A stretch of DNA of 9,176 nt from Candidatus Yanofskybacteria bacterium RIFOXYD1_FULL_42_10. GTDB taxonomy: Bacteria; Patescibacteriota; Minisyncoccia; 2-02-FULL-40-12; GWA2-44-9. A program made the translations under genes and the position numbers. Of this stretch, positions 1 through 6,880 are shown one piece after another (positions within the stretch are counted from its first letter, which is position 1; every line of letters begins with the position of its first letter). A model generated the notes under the pieces. That model was not told the DNA's origin, did not search any database, and saw nothing but the letters and a program-made list of their open reading frames with translations. The DNA lies in the NCBI GenBank assembly GCA_001795975.1, contig MGLG01000001.1, positions 1 to 9,176 on the forward strand. The letters run 5' to 3'.

Positions 1-426
1 GGTCGGTTTGAGCCATTCTATTTTTCCACAGTAAGCGACCCGACCGCCTTCATTAAGCGGTATGCCGACCATATCTGCTTCTGTAGCGTTTAATTCGGGC
101 TTTAGGCGCGCGATAAAGTTGGTTTCTACCCACGAATCATTGTTTAGCAAAACTATCCAATCAGCGTCCTGTCGAAGCGCCTGTTTAATTCCCAAATTAT
201 TGCCCCCGGAGAATCCCAAATTTTTCTCGCTTTTTATCAATTCCAGCGAATTAAAATTGTTTTTTCTGGTTTCTATAAAGTTTTGTAGGGTTTGTATATC
301 TTCCGGCGAGGATTTATTATCAATTATGATAATTTCAAAATCTTTGTCGGTTTGCCGCTTCAACGATTCAAGAAGTTTTATCGTATCTTGAGAACCATTA
401 TAGTTTATAGTTATAATTGAAAGCAT
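1..426 (-). CDS. Glycosyltransferase family 2, N-terminal part (runs off left edge)
   Basis: The first 142 codons are present; the 3' end lies outside the window. The protein starts MLSIITINYNG and shows the GT-A fold signatures of family 2 rhamnosyltransferase-like enzymes: the nucleotide-binding first strand (residues 2-10), IIIIDNKSSPED (33-43), GFSGGNNLGI (71-80) and the metal-binding DxD-equivalent segment LLNNDSW (93-99). The family transfers a sugar from a nucleotide-sugar donor to a growing surface glycan on the cytoplasmic face of the membrane; donor and acceptor cannot be told from this fragment. The start is 39 nt downstream of the GT4 gene stop on the same strand, so the two are probably co-transcribed. 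There is no Shine-Dalgarno sequence upstream of the ATG. The family call is firm; the specific role is unknown. Confidence 0.9.
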   Translation of the reverse strand, partial: MLSIITINYNGSQDTIKLLESLKRQTDKDFEIIIIDNKSSPEDIQTLQNFIETRKNNFNSLELIKSEKNLGFSGGNNLGIKQALRQDADWIVLLNNDSWVETNFIARLKPELNATEADMVGIPLNEGGRVAYCGKIEWLKPT

Positions 427-465
427 TGTTAATTGTTATATTGAAAATTTAAAGTAAAATATCAA

Positions 466-1557
466 TCAGCAATTAGCGATAAGCGCTAAAATCTGTTCTT
501 TAAACTTTTCTCGTGAAAATTTTAAAGTATGTTGTTTTATTATCTCAGCGTTATAGCTGGCACGATTATTATTTAATCGTCTTATGCCGTCGGCTAATGC
601 TTCCGGTATGGGGTCGTCAAAAAACTCTCCGGTTATTCCTTCTATAACGGTTTCCAACGCTCCGCCTCGGCGCAAGGCCAGTACCGGTTTTCCAAAAGAC
701 ATTGCTTCAATCGGCGTTAATCCAAAATCTTCTTCTTGAGGCATTATAAACGCTCTGCAACGCTTATAATAATTTATTAAGGTTTCATCATTTTTAAATC
801 CTGCGAATTTAATATTTTTTTTCGCTATTTTTTCCAGTTCTTTTTTTAGGGGACCGGTTCCGACAATAACTAAATTGTAGCCCAGCTTATTAAAGGCGTC
901 TATCGCAACATTTATGTTTTTATGCCGGTAGAGACGGGAAACAATTAAATAATAATTGTTGATTGTAAAATTTTTTGAAGATGATTGGTTATTTATGCTT
1001 GATTCTTCGCTCAACATGATGGGAGGGGTTATTACTATAGCGTCTCGGTGATAATATTTTTTAATGCGGTCTTGAACGGTTTTTGATATTGCAACAAATT
1101 CATCAACCCTGTCTGATGCTCCCCTATCCCATATTCTTAAAAAATGTCTTGCCAAATTAACCAAGGGGTTGTCCGTACCGATATATTCGGCATGATTATC
1201 CCACAAAAATCTTGTCGGGCTGTAACAATAACAAATATGCTTGGTTTTCGGTTTTAATACCAATCCTTTGGAAAAAATCACCGATGAAGAAATTACGACA
1301 TCAAATTCCGACAAATCAAAACTTTCCACCAAGGAGGGCATTAGAAAAAAAAGATATTTATATATTTTGGCGATAAGAGGTATTTTTTGAAGAGCGCTCA
1401 CTCTGATTTCGGCATCCAGCAAAAAATTTTTAGAGAATTTTTTATTAACAAAAAGAGTATATATCGGCGCTTCCGGAAATATTTTGTGCAGTTCTATCAG
1501 CACGCGTTCCGCGCCCCCAAGGGTATTTAACCAATCATGAACAAGAGCTATTTTCAT
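466..1557 (-). CDS. Glycosyltransferase family 4 (GT-B fold)
   Basis: This is a complete 363-residue GT-B enzyme. The N-terminal acceptor domain opens MKIALVHDWL with the GGAERV loop at 14-19, typical of retaining GT4 transferases, and carries YCYSPTRFLWD (110-120), which is shared with mannosyltransferase-like members. The C-terminal donor domain begins near residue 202 (YYLIVSRLYRHKN), has VGTGP (232-236), and holds the E-x7-E type motif E276-DFGLTPI-E284 followed by EAMSFGKPVLA, the nucleotide-sugar binding signature. No signal peptide or clear membrane span is present, so it should act in the cytoplasm on a lipid-linked or nascent glycan. It sits 88 nt downstream of mreB and 39 nt upstream of a GT2 gene, which suggests an envelope polysaccharide role. 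The exact sugar cannot be assigned. It stops with TGA. The start ATG lacks a Shine-Dalgarno; an AAGGTGG run occurs 19 nt upstream, too far to be a normal site. Confidence 0.92.
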   Translation of the reverse strand: MKIALVHDWLNTLGGAERVLIELHKIFPEAPIYTLFVNKKFSKNFLLDAEIRVSALQKIPLIAKIYKYLFFLMPSLVESFDLSEFDVVISSSVIFSKGLVLKPKTKHICYCYSPTRFLWDNHAEYIGTDNPLVNLARHFLRIWDRGASDRVDEFVAISKTVQDRIKKYYHRDAIVITPPIMLSEESSINNQSSSKNFTINNYYLIVSRLYRHKNINVAIDAFNKLGYNLVIVGTGPLKKELEKIAKKNIKFAGFKNDETLINYYKRCRAFIMPQEEDFGLTPIEAMSFGKPVLALRRGGALETVIEGITGEFFDDPIPEALADGIRRLNNNRASYNAEIIKQHTLKFSREKFKEQILALIANC

Positions 1558-1645
1558 GTTTAATCTTGTTATCTTGCCACCTTGTTATATTGTTACGAAT
1601 TCAATCAACAAGATAACAATTTAACAATTAGCAATTCTTTGGCGG
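1558..1645 (-). repeat. AT-rich spacer with inverted repeat between mreB and GT4
   Basis: This 88-nt spacer contains an 11-bp perfect inverted repeat, TTGTTATCTTG at 1566-1576 and CAAGATAACAA at 1609-1619, with a 32-nt loop holding a further CTTGTT/AACAAG pair (1581-1586, 1607-1612) and an 11-mer TTGTTATATTG (1582-1592). The same 11-mer occurs at 433-443 in the GT4-GT2 spacer. No T-run follows the hairpin on the minus strand, so it is not a standard terminator. No promoter could be called. Confidence 0.6.
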
Positions 1646-2647
1646 TTATCTTTTCGCTATCACATTCCTTTTATAAATATCCAGGTTTTCCAAGACAATG
1701 CCTGTGCCGCGGGCTACGCAAAAAAGAGGATTTTCAGCGATGGTTGCCGGTACGCCCGTTACCCGGGTGATTAATTTTTCTATATTTTTTAATAACGCTC
1801 CTCCGCCGGAAATATAAATGCCTTTATCCATAATATCAGAACACAATTCGGGCGGGGTAACCTCCAGCACGCTTTTTATTATTTGAACGATTTCTCTTAA
1901 TTGTTCGCTCATCGCTTCGTTAATCTCATTGGAAGAGATTTCAACGGTTTTGGGAAATCCGGAAGCCAAATCTCTGCCTCTTATGTTTATTTTTTCTTCT
2001 TCGGGCAGTTTTATGGCGCTTCCTATATTTATTTTGATTAATTCCGCCGTTCTTTCGCCTATTGCCAAGCCGTGTTTTTTCTTAACATATTCAACGATGG
2101 CAAGATCCAATTTATTACCGCCTATCCGTACGGATGACCAGCTTACGATACCGCCCAAAGATATTACGGCTAATTCCGTGGTGCCTCCCCCGATGTTTAA
2201 TATCATGTTTCCTGAAGGGCTGTTGATCGGGATTTTTGCTCCGATCGCGGCCAGGACCGGTTCTTTAACCAGGTAAACCGCTTTGGCGCCGGCGTTTAAA
2301 GCCGATTCTATTACCGCTCTTTTTTCGGTGGAAGTAATTCCTGCGGGCACGGAGATTAAAATCTCCGGTTTTATAAAACCAAAGATGCCGCCGGACTTTT
2401 TTATAAAATATCTTAGCATCGCGCCGGTTACCCGATAATCCGCGATTGCGCCGTCTATGAGAGGTTTTGAAACAATAATGCTGTCCGGGGTTCTGCCGAT
2501 CATTTCTTTGGCCAAGTTGCCGACGGCAATTATTTTATTATCCAAAATTGAAATAGCCACCACGGACGGCTCGTTTATGATAATTCCTTTTTTAGGCACG
2601 AAAACGACTGTATTTGTTGTGCCAAGATCAATTCCTATTTTTTTCAT
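1646..2647 (-). CDS. mreB: Rod shape-determining protein MreB (actin homologue)
   Basis: The product is 333 residues, close to the roughly 335-347 usual for bacterial MreB. The actin-fold nucleotide-binding motifs appear in order: phosphate-1 IDLGTTNT (6-13), PLIDGAIADYRVT (62-74), SVPAGITSTEKRAV (99-112), the KEP segment (128-130), phosphate-2 NIGGGTTELA (151-160) with ISLGGIV following, and the adenosine motif YISGGGALLKNIE (278-290). MreB forms ATP-dependent membrane-associated filaments that direct lateral wall synthesis. Two positions deviate: the Asp that normally opens phosphate-2 (DIGGGTT) is Asn151 (AAC codon), and the usual E-E-P reads K-E-P. No mreC, mreD, pbp2 or rodA follows; two glycosyltransferases do. 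It is divergent from a PEGA-domain gene, with a 115-bp spacer to that gene's preferred start at 2763. The ATG has no Shine-Dalgarno, and no convincing promoter is visible upstream. Confidence 0.96.
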   Translation of the reverse strand: MKKIGIDLGTTNTVVFVPKKGIIINEPSVVAISILDNKIIAVGNLAKEMIGRTPDSIIVSKPLIDGAIADYRVTGAMLRYFIKKSGGIFGFIKPEILISVPAGITSTEKRAVIESALNAGAKAVYLVKEPVLAAIGAKIPINSPSGNMILNIGGGTTELAVISLGGIVSWSSVRIGGNKLDLAIVEYVKKKHGLAIGERTAELIKINIGSAIKLPEEEKINIRGRDLASGFPKTVEISSNEINEAMSEQLREIVQIIKSVLEVTPPELCSDIMDKGIYISGGGALLKNIEKLITRVTGVPATIAENPLFCVARGTGIVLENLDIYKRNVIAKR

Positions 2648-2745
2648 GTGATTAGTTTTTTTAATTCAAGACAACAATTAATAAAATAATAATTCTCTAT
2701 CCTTGTATTTTTCTTATCACAGAAATGCAAAATAGTAAAATTTTA

Positions 2746-2754
2746 TGCTAAAAT
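2746..2754 (+). promoter_or_regulatory. Extended -10 promoter element for the PEGA-domain gene
   Basis: TGCTAAAAT at 2746-2754 fits an extended -10 (TGn-TAAAAT, five of six to TATAAT). A weak -35 candidate is TGCAAA at 2726-2731 with a 17-nt spacer. Transcription would begin near 2761-2763, which coincides with the ATG at 2763 and would make the message leaderless. The alternative ATG at 2745 would lie inside the promoter. Confidence 0.5.
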
Positions 2755-2762
2755 CCTTAATA

Positions 2763-3590
2763 ATGACCAAAACGACTAAAAGAATAACATTTTATTCCGC
2801 TGTGACCGTATTTTTAGCGTTAAGTTATGTTATCAGTTTATACGCCCAAGGGTACCGGTATAATTTTTCAGAAAGGAGATTTGTGCGGACCGGCGCCATT
2901 TATTTGAAAGTTAATACCGATGCCGATGTTTTTTTAAATAATAAGCTTATCGGGCGGACAACCTTTTTGGGCAATTCGTATCTTATAAATAATCTTTTGC
3001 CTGGTTTATACGACATCAGATTATCTAAAAATGACTTTTATCAATGGCAGAAAAAAATATCAGTTGAGGAGGGATTGGTGAACGAATTTTCAAGAATTTT
3101 GCTTCTTTCTAATAATAAGGAGAATGCGGAACTTTTAAAGGAAGAAATAACCAAATTATTATATCCTAAAATTGCTGTTCCCAAAGTTACTCTTCTTCCA
3201 ACGGGAACAATAAAACCGAGCGTGTCGCCTGAACCGGTAAAAATCGGCCGATTTTTTATAAAAAACAAAACGCTTTATAAAAACTTGGAACCAAAAGCGG
3301 AGAAAATTTCTGATAATGTAGTCGGTTTTTCTTTATCTGATGATGAAAATAAGCTTATTTGGTGGAGCGCCAATGAACTTTGGGTTTTGTGGCTTAAAGA
3401 TGCGGATTATCAGCCCTATAAAAAAGAAAATGACAGAGAATTAATTACCAGATTTTCCGCTAAAATAAAAACCGCCACCTGGTTTAGAGGCGGCGACCAT
3501 ATTGTTGTTGATCTTGGAAACGCCCAAGAACGAGTTTATAATATTGTGGAAATAGACAAAAAAGGGGGAATAAATATAGTTGAAATTTAA
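2763..3590 (+). CDS. Membrane-anchored PEGA-domain protein, function unknown
   Basis: From ATG 2763 the protein has 275 residues. It has a short basic N-terminus (MTKTTKR), one hydrophobic segment at about 8-28 that acts as a signal anchor, then a PEGA-type beta domain at about 45-115 (GAIYLKV, DVFLNNKLIGRT, LLPGLYDIRL, FYQWQKKI). A Pro/Lys-rich linker (about 135-165) leads to a C-terminal region (about 185-265) with two Trp-rich beta segments (LIWWSANELWVLWL and TATWFRGGDHIVVDLG), which may be remnants of a beta-propeller. PEGA domains are usually extracytoplasmic and linked to surface structures; no enzymatic motif is seen. An in-frame ATG at 2745 would add six residues, but it overlaps the likely promoter, so 2763 is preferred. 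Its stop lies 1 bp from the convergent rpsI stop, with no terminator between them. It is the only + strand gene in the window. Confidence 0.85.
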   Translation: MTKTTKRITFYSAVTVFLALSYVISLYAQGYRYNFSERRFVRTGAIYLKVNTDADVFLNNKLIGRTTFLGNSYLINNLLPGLYDIRLSKNDFYQWQKKISVEEGLVNEFSRILLLSNNKENAELLKEEITKLLYPKIAVPKVTLLPTGTIKPSVSPEPVKIGRFFIKNKTLYKNLEPKAEKISDNVVGFSLSDDENKLIWWSANELWVLWLKDADYQPYKKENDRELITRFSAKIKTATWFRGGDHIVVDLGNAQERVYNIVEIDKKGGINIVEI

Positions 3591-3591
3591 A

Positions 3592-4161
3592 TTATCTCTT
3601 ATTCCATTGCGGAGCTTTGCGAGCTTTCTTGAGACCGTACTTTCTTCTTTCTTTGATGCGGGAATCGCGCGTAAGGAAGCCCGCCTTTTTTAATTTCTTT
3701 TTAAAATTAATATCAAACTGGACAAGCGCCCGTGAAAGGCCGTGTTTTATCGCATCGGCTTGCCCCGTCAATCCCCCGCCCCGCACCACGACTGAGGCCT
3801 TAAATCGGTTCAGTGATTTTAATTTGCGCAACGGAGATTCTACGATATTTCTTAAATTAACATCGGAAAAATAATCGGCGTAATCTTTGCCGTTTATCGT
3901 GATGAGAGCCTTCTCGTCTTCAACGGTGTCGGTGGATTTTTTGGTATAAAAACGAATTCGGGCGATTGATTCTTTTCTTCTTCCGATGGCCTGATAATAT
4001 TTTTCTTTGCCGTTGCCGTTAAGTTTCATATTTTCTTCGCGGTTTTCTGTTTCCGTTTCGGCATTTTCAGATTTTTCGGATTTCAATTCTAAAACTCCGG
4101 TCTTTTTTAACTCTTTTTGTTCGTCTTTCTTGGGTGTTTTTTTAATTTTTGTTTTTGGCAT
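3592..4161 (-). CDS. rpsI: 30S ribosomal protein uS9 with long charged N-terminal extension
   Basis: The core from about residue 54 matches uS9: KYYQAIGRRKESIARIRFY, then ITINGKDYADYF, VVVRGGGLTGQADAIKHGLSRAL, LTRDSRIKERRKYGLKKARKAPQ and a C-terminal NKR. The final Lys-Arg is the conserved tail that reaches the P-site tRNA anticodon loop. At 189 residues it is well above the usual roughly 130. The excess is an N-terminal tail of about 53 residues rich in Lys, Glu, Thr and Asn with no predicted fold. The start at 4161 is 15 nt after the rplM stop, fitting operon spacing. An internal ATG at 4029 (Met45), preceded by GAAGAAAAT, could give a product of normal size. It is the last gene of the operon, and no hairpin terminator follows. 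Confidence 0.95.
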   Translation of the reverse strand: MPKTKIKKTPKKDEQKELKKTGVLELKSEKSENAETETENREENMKLNGNGKEKYYQAIGRRKESIARIRFYTKKSTDTVEDEKALITINGKDYADYFSDVNLRNIVESPLRKLKSLNRFKASVVVRGGGLTGQADAIKHGLSRALVQFDINFKKKLKKAGFLTRDSRIKERRKYGLKKARKAPQWNKR

Positions 4162-4176
4162 TGTTTAAGCTTTGGT

Positions 4177-4521
4177 TTAAGATTTGGCGAATTTTAAATT
4201 TTTGATAATCTTATTTCTCATTTTATTTTTTGGCAACATTCTGTAAACACTTTGTCTGATGACGAATTGCGGTTTAGTTGCCCAAAGTTCGGATAATTTT
4301 TTCTCTTTCATTCCGCCGTGATAACCGGAATAATGATAAAATACTTTTTTCTGCAGTTTGGCGCCGGTAAATTTTATTTTTCCGATGTTTTTTATAATAA
4401 CTTCCGATTGAGGTATCACATTTGGAGCGTAGGAAGCCAAATTTTTACCGCGCAAAAGCTCGGAAATTTTTGTTGCCAATCTTCCCACTGATTGATTTGT
4501 GGCGTCTAATTCGTATTTCAT
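4177..4521 (-). CDS. rplM: 50S ribosomal protein uL13, short form
   Basis: Recognised by DATNQSVGRLATKISELLRGK (residues 6-26), a VIIKNIGKIKFTGAK segment, the signature YHYSGYHGGMKEKKLSEL (62-79) and VYRMLPKNKMRNKIIKNLK (92-110). uL13 is an early-assembly protein that binds 23S rRNA. At 114 residues it is shorter than the usual roughly 142: it lacks about a dozen N-terminal residues before the DAT motif and the usual C-terminal tail after the LK(V)Y region. The ATG overlaps the rplQ stop as ATGA (4521-4518), implying translational coupling. No in-frame upstream start could restore the missing N-terminus without entering rplQ, so the short form appears genuine. Confidence 0.95.
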   Translation of the reverse strand: MKYELDATNQSVGRLATKISELLRGKNLASYAPNVIPQSEVIIKNIGKIKFTGAKLQKKVFYHYSGYHGGMKEKKLSELWATKPQFVIRQSVYRMLPKNKMRNKIIKNLKFAKS

Positions 4522-4865
4522 AAATTAAATTCTATTAAAACCATCGGAGCGCTGTCGCTTTTTCTTTGCCCCAATCTTGTTATTCTTGTATAACCTCCGT
4601 TTTTATCTTTAAAATTAAGAACCGTGTCTGAAACTAATTTTTTGGCGGCTTCCTCGCCGATTTGTTTTAAAAGCAATCTTCTTGACGCAACATTCTGCTT
4701 TTTCGCGATAGTGATTAATTTTTGCACAAATTGAGAAAGCGTCTTGGCTTTTGCTTCGGTTGTTTTAATTTTGCCATGATTGATCAGAGCCGTCGCCAAT
4801 GATTTGGACAACGCCTTTCTTTGACTGGTTTCCCTGCCGAATTTTGTTTTATTGCCGCGTCGCAT
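4518..4865 (-). CDS. rplQ: 50S ribosomal protein bL17
   Basis: The 115-residue product has the standard bL17 outline: a basic start MRRGNKTKFGRETSQRKAL, LINHGKIKTTEAKAKTL (28-43), the segment QKLITIAKK (48-56), VASRRLLLKQI (59-69) and the closing GGYTRITRLGQRKSDSAPMVLIEF (90-113). It belongs to the large subunit near the peptide exit region. It follows rpoA after only 6 nt and overlaps rplM by 4 nt (ATGA). No Shine-Dalgarno precedes the ATG (AATAATCAACC). The rpoA-rplQ pair is the conserved end of the alpha operon in most bacteria. It stops with TGA. Confidence 0.97.
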   Translation of the reverse strand: MRRGNKTKFGRETSQRKALSKSLATALINHGKIKTTEAKAKTLSQFVQKLITIAKKQNVASRRLLLKQIGEEAAKKLVSDTVLNFKDKNGGYTRITRLGQRKSDSAPMVLIEFNL

Positions 4866-4871
4866 GGTTGA

Positions 4872-5618
4872 TTATTTGGTTTTCTTTTTGCTTTTACTGG
4901 CTGTCTTTTTTGTCGTTTTGCCCCCTTCTTCTTTCTCTATTTTGATTTCCGCCAACGGTTTAAAATGGTCAATCAAAATGTTGGCGGCTTTGGCTAAGGC
5001 TTCTTCCGGTTTTATTGAACCGTCGGTTTCTATTTCCATCACCACTTTATTAAAGTCAATCCTGTCGCCGACTCTGACATTAACGGTATTAAAATTGACT
5101 GATTTTATCGGAGAAAACATGGAATCAATCGCTATGACGCCGATGGCTATTTTATCTTTTCGTTTTTGTTCCACGGGAACATATCCGACGCCTTTTTCAA
5201 TCTCAAGCTCCATTTTAAACTCTGTTTTTTTGTCGGTAACGGTCGCGATGTGCTGATCTTTGTTTATAATTTCAACATCAGACGAAAGTTTAATGTCCTT
5301 TGCGGTTACCGCGTGTTCTCCCTTTACATCTATACTTAACTTTACCGGTTCATCGGTATGCATTTTAAATCTGATTTTTTTGACATTTAAAATAATTTCA
5401 ATTACATCTTCCAAAACTCCGGAGATGCTTGAAAATTCATGATCCACTCCTTTTATTTTGATTGAACTTACAGCCGCGCCCTCCAAAGACGACAAGAGCG
5501 CCCTTCTTAAAGGATTGGCAATGGTTGCCCCATAACCAGGCATTAACGGAGAGATTTCAAAAACGGCTTTATTGCCTTCTTTTGATAAAATTTTGATTGG
5601 TTCCGGCAACTGTAACAT
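4872..5618 (-). CDS. rpoA: RNA polymerase alpha subunit lacking the C-terminal domain
   Basis: The 248-residue product carries the complete alpha N-terminal domain needed for dimerisation and for beta/beta' binding: LMPGYGATIANPLRRALLSSL (25-45, with the conserved R38/R39 pair), VDHEFSSISGVLEDVIEIILNVK (58-80), EIEKGVGYVPVEQ (139-151), IDSMFSPIKSVNF (164-176) and DGSIKPEEALAKAANILIDHF (199-219). After residue about 226 there is only a Lys/Thr/Ser-rich tail ending SKSKKKTK and a TAA. Typical alpha is about 315-330 residues; the missing part is the helix-hairpin-helix alpha-CTD that binds UP elements and activators. rplQ begins 6 nt later, so no CTD remnant fits downstream. The ATG has a weak AGAAAG about 6 nt upstream, one of few such signals here. 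It is preceded by an 83-nt AT-rich spacer after rpsD. Confidence 0.96.
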   Translation of the reverse strand: MLQLPEPIKILSKEGNKAVFEISPLMPGYGATIANPLRRALLSSLEGAAVSSIKIKGVDHEFSSISGVLEDVIEIILNVKKIRFKMHTDEPVKLSIDVKGEHAVTAKDIKLSSDVEIINKDQHIATVTDKKTEFKMELEIEKGVGYVPVEQKRKDKIAIGVIAIDSMFSPIKSVNFNTVNVRVGDRIDFNKVVMEIETDGSIKPEEALAKAANILIDHFKPLAEIKIEKEEGGKTTKKTASKSKKKTK

Positions 5619-5701
5619 TTTATCTTTCTACTTAATTACTAATTTTTACTAATATACTAATTTGTTTGTATATTCGTAATTATTTGTAATTGGTAGTAGG
5701 A
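5619..5701 (-). repeat. AT-rich repetitive spacer between rpsD and rpoA
   Basis: This 83-nt spacer is built of recurring words: on the + strand TTACTAATTTTTACTAATATACTAATTT (5636-5663, three ACTAAT units) and then TTTGTATATTCGTAATTATTTGTAATTGG. A related word (TTTGTATATTTGTA) recurs at 6860-6873 in the rpsM-rpsK spacer. No open frame and no convincing promoter or terminator was seen. Confidence 0.5.
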
Positions 5702-6337
5702 TTATCTGCTATAAAACTCAATTATTGCTTGTAAATCTTTAGTCTGTATTCCGCTTTCAATCAGCGTCGGCAAACCGTTTATTTTGGCTGACATTTTTTC
5801 CTTATCTAACGCTATCCAGGCCGGCGCATCGTATTTTTTAAGCCATTGAGGCGCAAGCGCGGAAAACAAACTTGCCTTTTTGCTGTTTTCTTTTACCGCC
5901 ACAATGTCTCCTGTCTTTATTTCGTATGACGGAATGTTAATTTTTTTGCCATTTACCGTGATATGGCCATGGCTGACTATTTGACGGGCTTGATCCCTGG
6001 ATTGGGCTATTCCTGCCCTAAAAACAATGTTATCCAGCCTGCCTTCCAATTTTTTTAAAATCAAAGCATATGGGTCGTTTTTGGATGCTACGGCTGATTT
6101 GATATATGATTTAAATTGTTTTTCAAGCATTCGGTAAACATTTTTTACTTTTTGTTTAGCTCTTAATTGCTGACCGTATTCTGAAGATTTCCTTGTACCC
6201 TTTTTGCCATGAAGTCCTGGCGGATAAGGTTTTTTGACCGTAGCTGATTTTGGAGAATACGAACGATCGCCCTTTAAATAGAGCTTTTCACCTATTCTTC
6301 GTTCTATTTTTTCTCTTGGTCCTAAATAACGCGCCAT
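5702..6337 (-). CDS. rpsD: 30S ribosomal protein uS4 (zinc-free form)
   Basis: The 211-residue product begins MARYLGPREKIERRIGEKLYLKG. The cysteines that bind zinc in C-plus uS4 are absent, so this is the C-minus form. YPPGLHGKKGTRKSSEYGQQLRAKQK (38-63) is the conserved N-terminal rRNA-binding segment. The S4 RNA-binding domain spans about 98-155 (EGRLDNIVFRAG, QSRDQARQIVSHGHITVNGKKINIPSY), and the C-terminus has the family's QWLKKYDAPAW and QTKDLQAIIEFYSR. uS4 nucleates 30S assembly on 16S rRNA and in many bacteria represses its own operon; no uS4 pseudoknot target was identified near this gene. It follows rpsK after 18 nt. There is no Shine-Dalgarno (AAATATTTAAACATCAAC before ATG). Confidence 0.97.
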   Translation of the reverse strand: MARYLGPREKIERRIGEKLYLKGDRSYSPKSATVKKPYPPGLHGKKGTRKSSEYGQQLRAKQKVKNVYRMLEKQFKSYIKSAVASKNDPYALILKKLEGRLDNIVFRAGIAQSRDQARQIVSHGHITVNGKKINIPSYEIKTGDIVAVKENSKKASLFSALAPQWLKKYDAPAWIALDKEKMSAKINGLPTLIESGIQTKDLQAIIEFYSR

Positions 6338-6355
6338 GTTGATGTTTAAATATTT

Positions 6356-6796
6356 TTACACTCGTCTTGGTTTTAATTTTCGCACTCCGTTATGCGCTAC
6401 CGGCGTCTCATCTATTATTGAAATAATATTCAGTCCCGTTCCCGCTAATCCTCTTACGGCTGATTCTCTGCCGGGCCCGATGCCCTTAACCGTAATTTTT
6501 ATATTGGTTAGGTTGTATTTTTTTGCCTTTTCCACGCAATTCTTGGCAACCATATTGGCGGCGTAAGGAGTGGATTTCCTGGCGCCTTTAAAGCCTAATC
6601 CACCGGCCGAAGACCAGGCAATAATATTTCCCTTCAGGTCGCTTATAGCGATAATAATATTATTGTAGGAAACAGAAATATGGGCGGTACCGTTTATAAC
6701 CTGTTTTTTTACCGAACTTTTTGCGGTTGAAACAGGAGCAGTTTCCTGTTTTTCCTTGGTCTCATCTGTTTTTGTTATAATCTTTTTTTGTCCCAT
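6356..6796 (-). CDS. rpsK: 30S ribosomal protein uS11 with N-terminal extension
   Basis: The core from about residue 31 matches uS11: KQVINGTAHISVSYNN, AISDLKGNIIAWSSAGGLGFKGARKSTPYAA (50-80), KITVKGIGPGRESAVRGL (100-117), IIDETPVAHNGVRKLKPRRV (127-146). The protein belongs to the 30S platform near the E site and the mRNA path. At 146 residues it exceeds the usual roughly 129, owing to a charged Lys/Glu/Thr N-terminal tail. The start is separated from the rpsM stop by an 84-nt AT-rich spacer, and rpsD follows after 18 nt. The rpsM-rpsK-rpsD-rpoA-rplQ order is the classic alpha operon. Confidence 0.97.
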   Translation of the reverse strand: MGQKKIITKTDETKEKQETAPVSTAKSSVKKQVINGTAHISVSYNNIIIAISDLKGNIIAWSSAGGLGFKGARKSTPYAANMVAKNCVEKAKKYNLTNIKITVKGIGPGRESAVRGLAGTGLNIISIIDETPVAHNGVRKLKPRRV

Positions 6797-6880
6797 GATA
6801 TATCCGATGCCGAACTACTAATTATCCGAATCTGCGAATAAATTTGTAGATTGGCGTGATTTGTATATTTGTATCGGTTT
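6797..6880 (-). repeat. AT-rich spacer between rpsM and rpsK
   Basis: An unusually long 84-nt gap within the alpha operon. On the + strand it holds TATCCGA twice (6802-6808 region and 6822-6828 region), TTTGTAGATTGG and ATTTGTATATTTGTATCGG. The last word resembles the rpsD-rpoA spacer. No clear promoter, terminator or small gene was found. Confidence 0.4.

Noticed and set aside
2648..2762. Promoter for mreB
   Set aside because: TTGCAT-17-TACAAG is the best candidate on the minus strand (-35 three of six), too weak to annotate.
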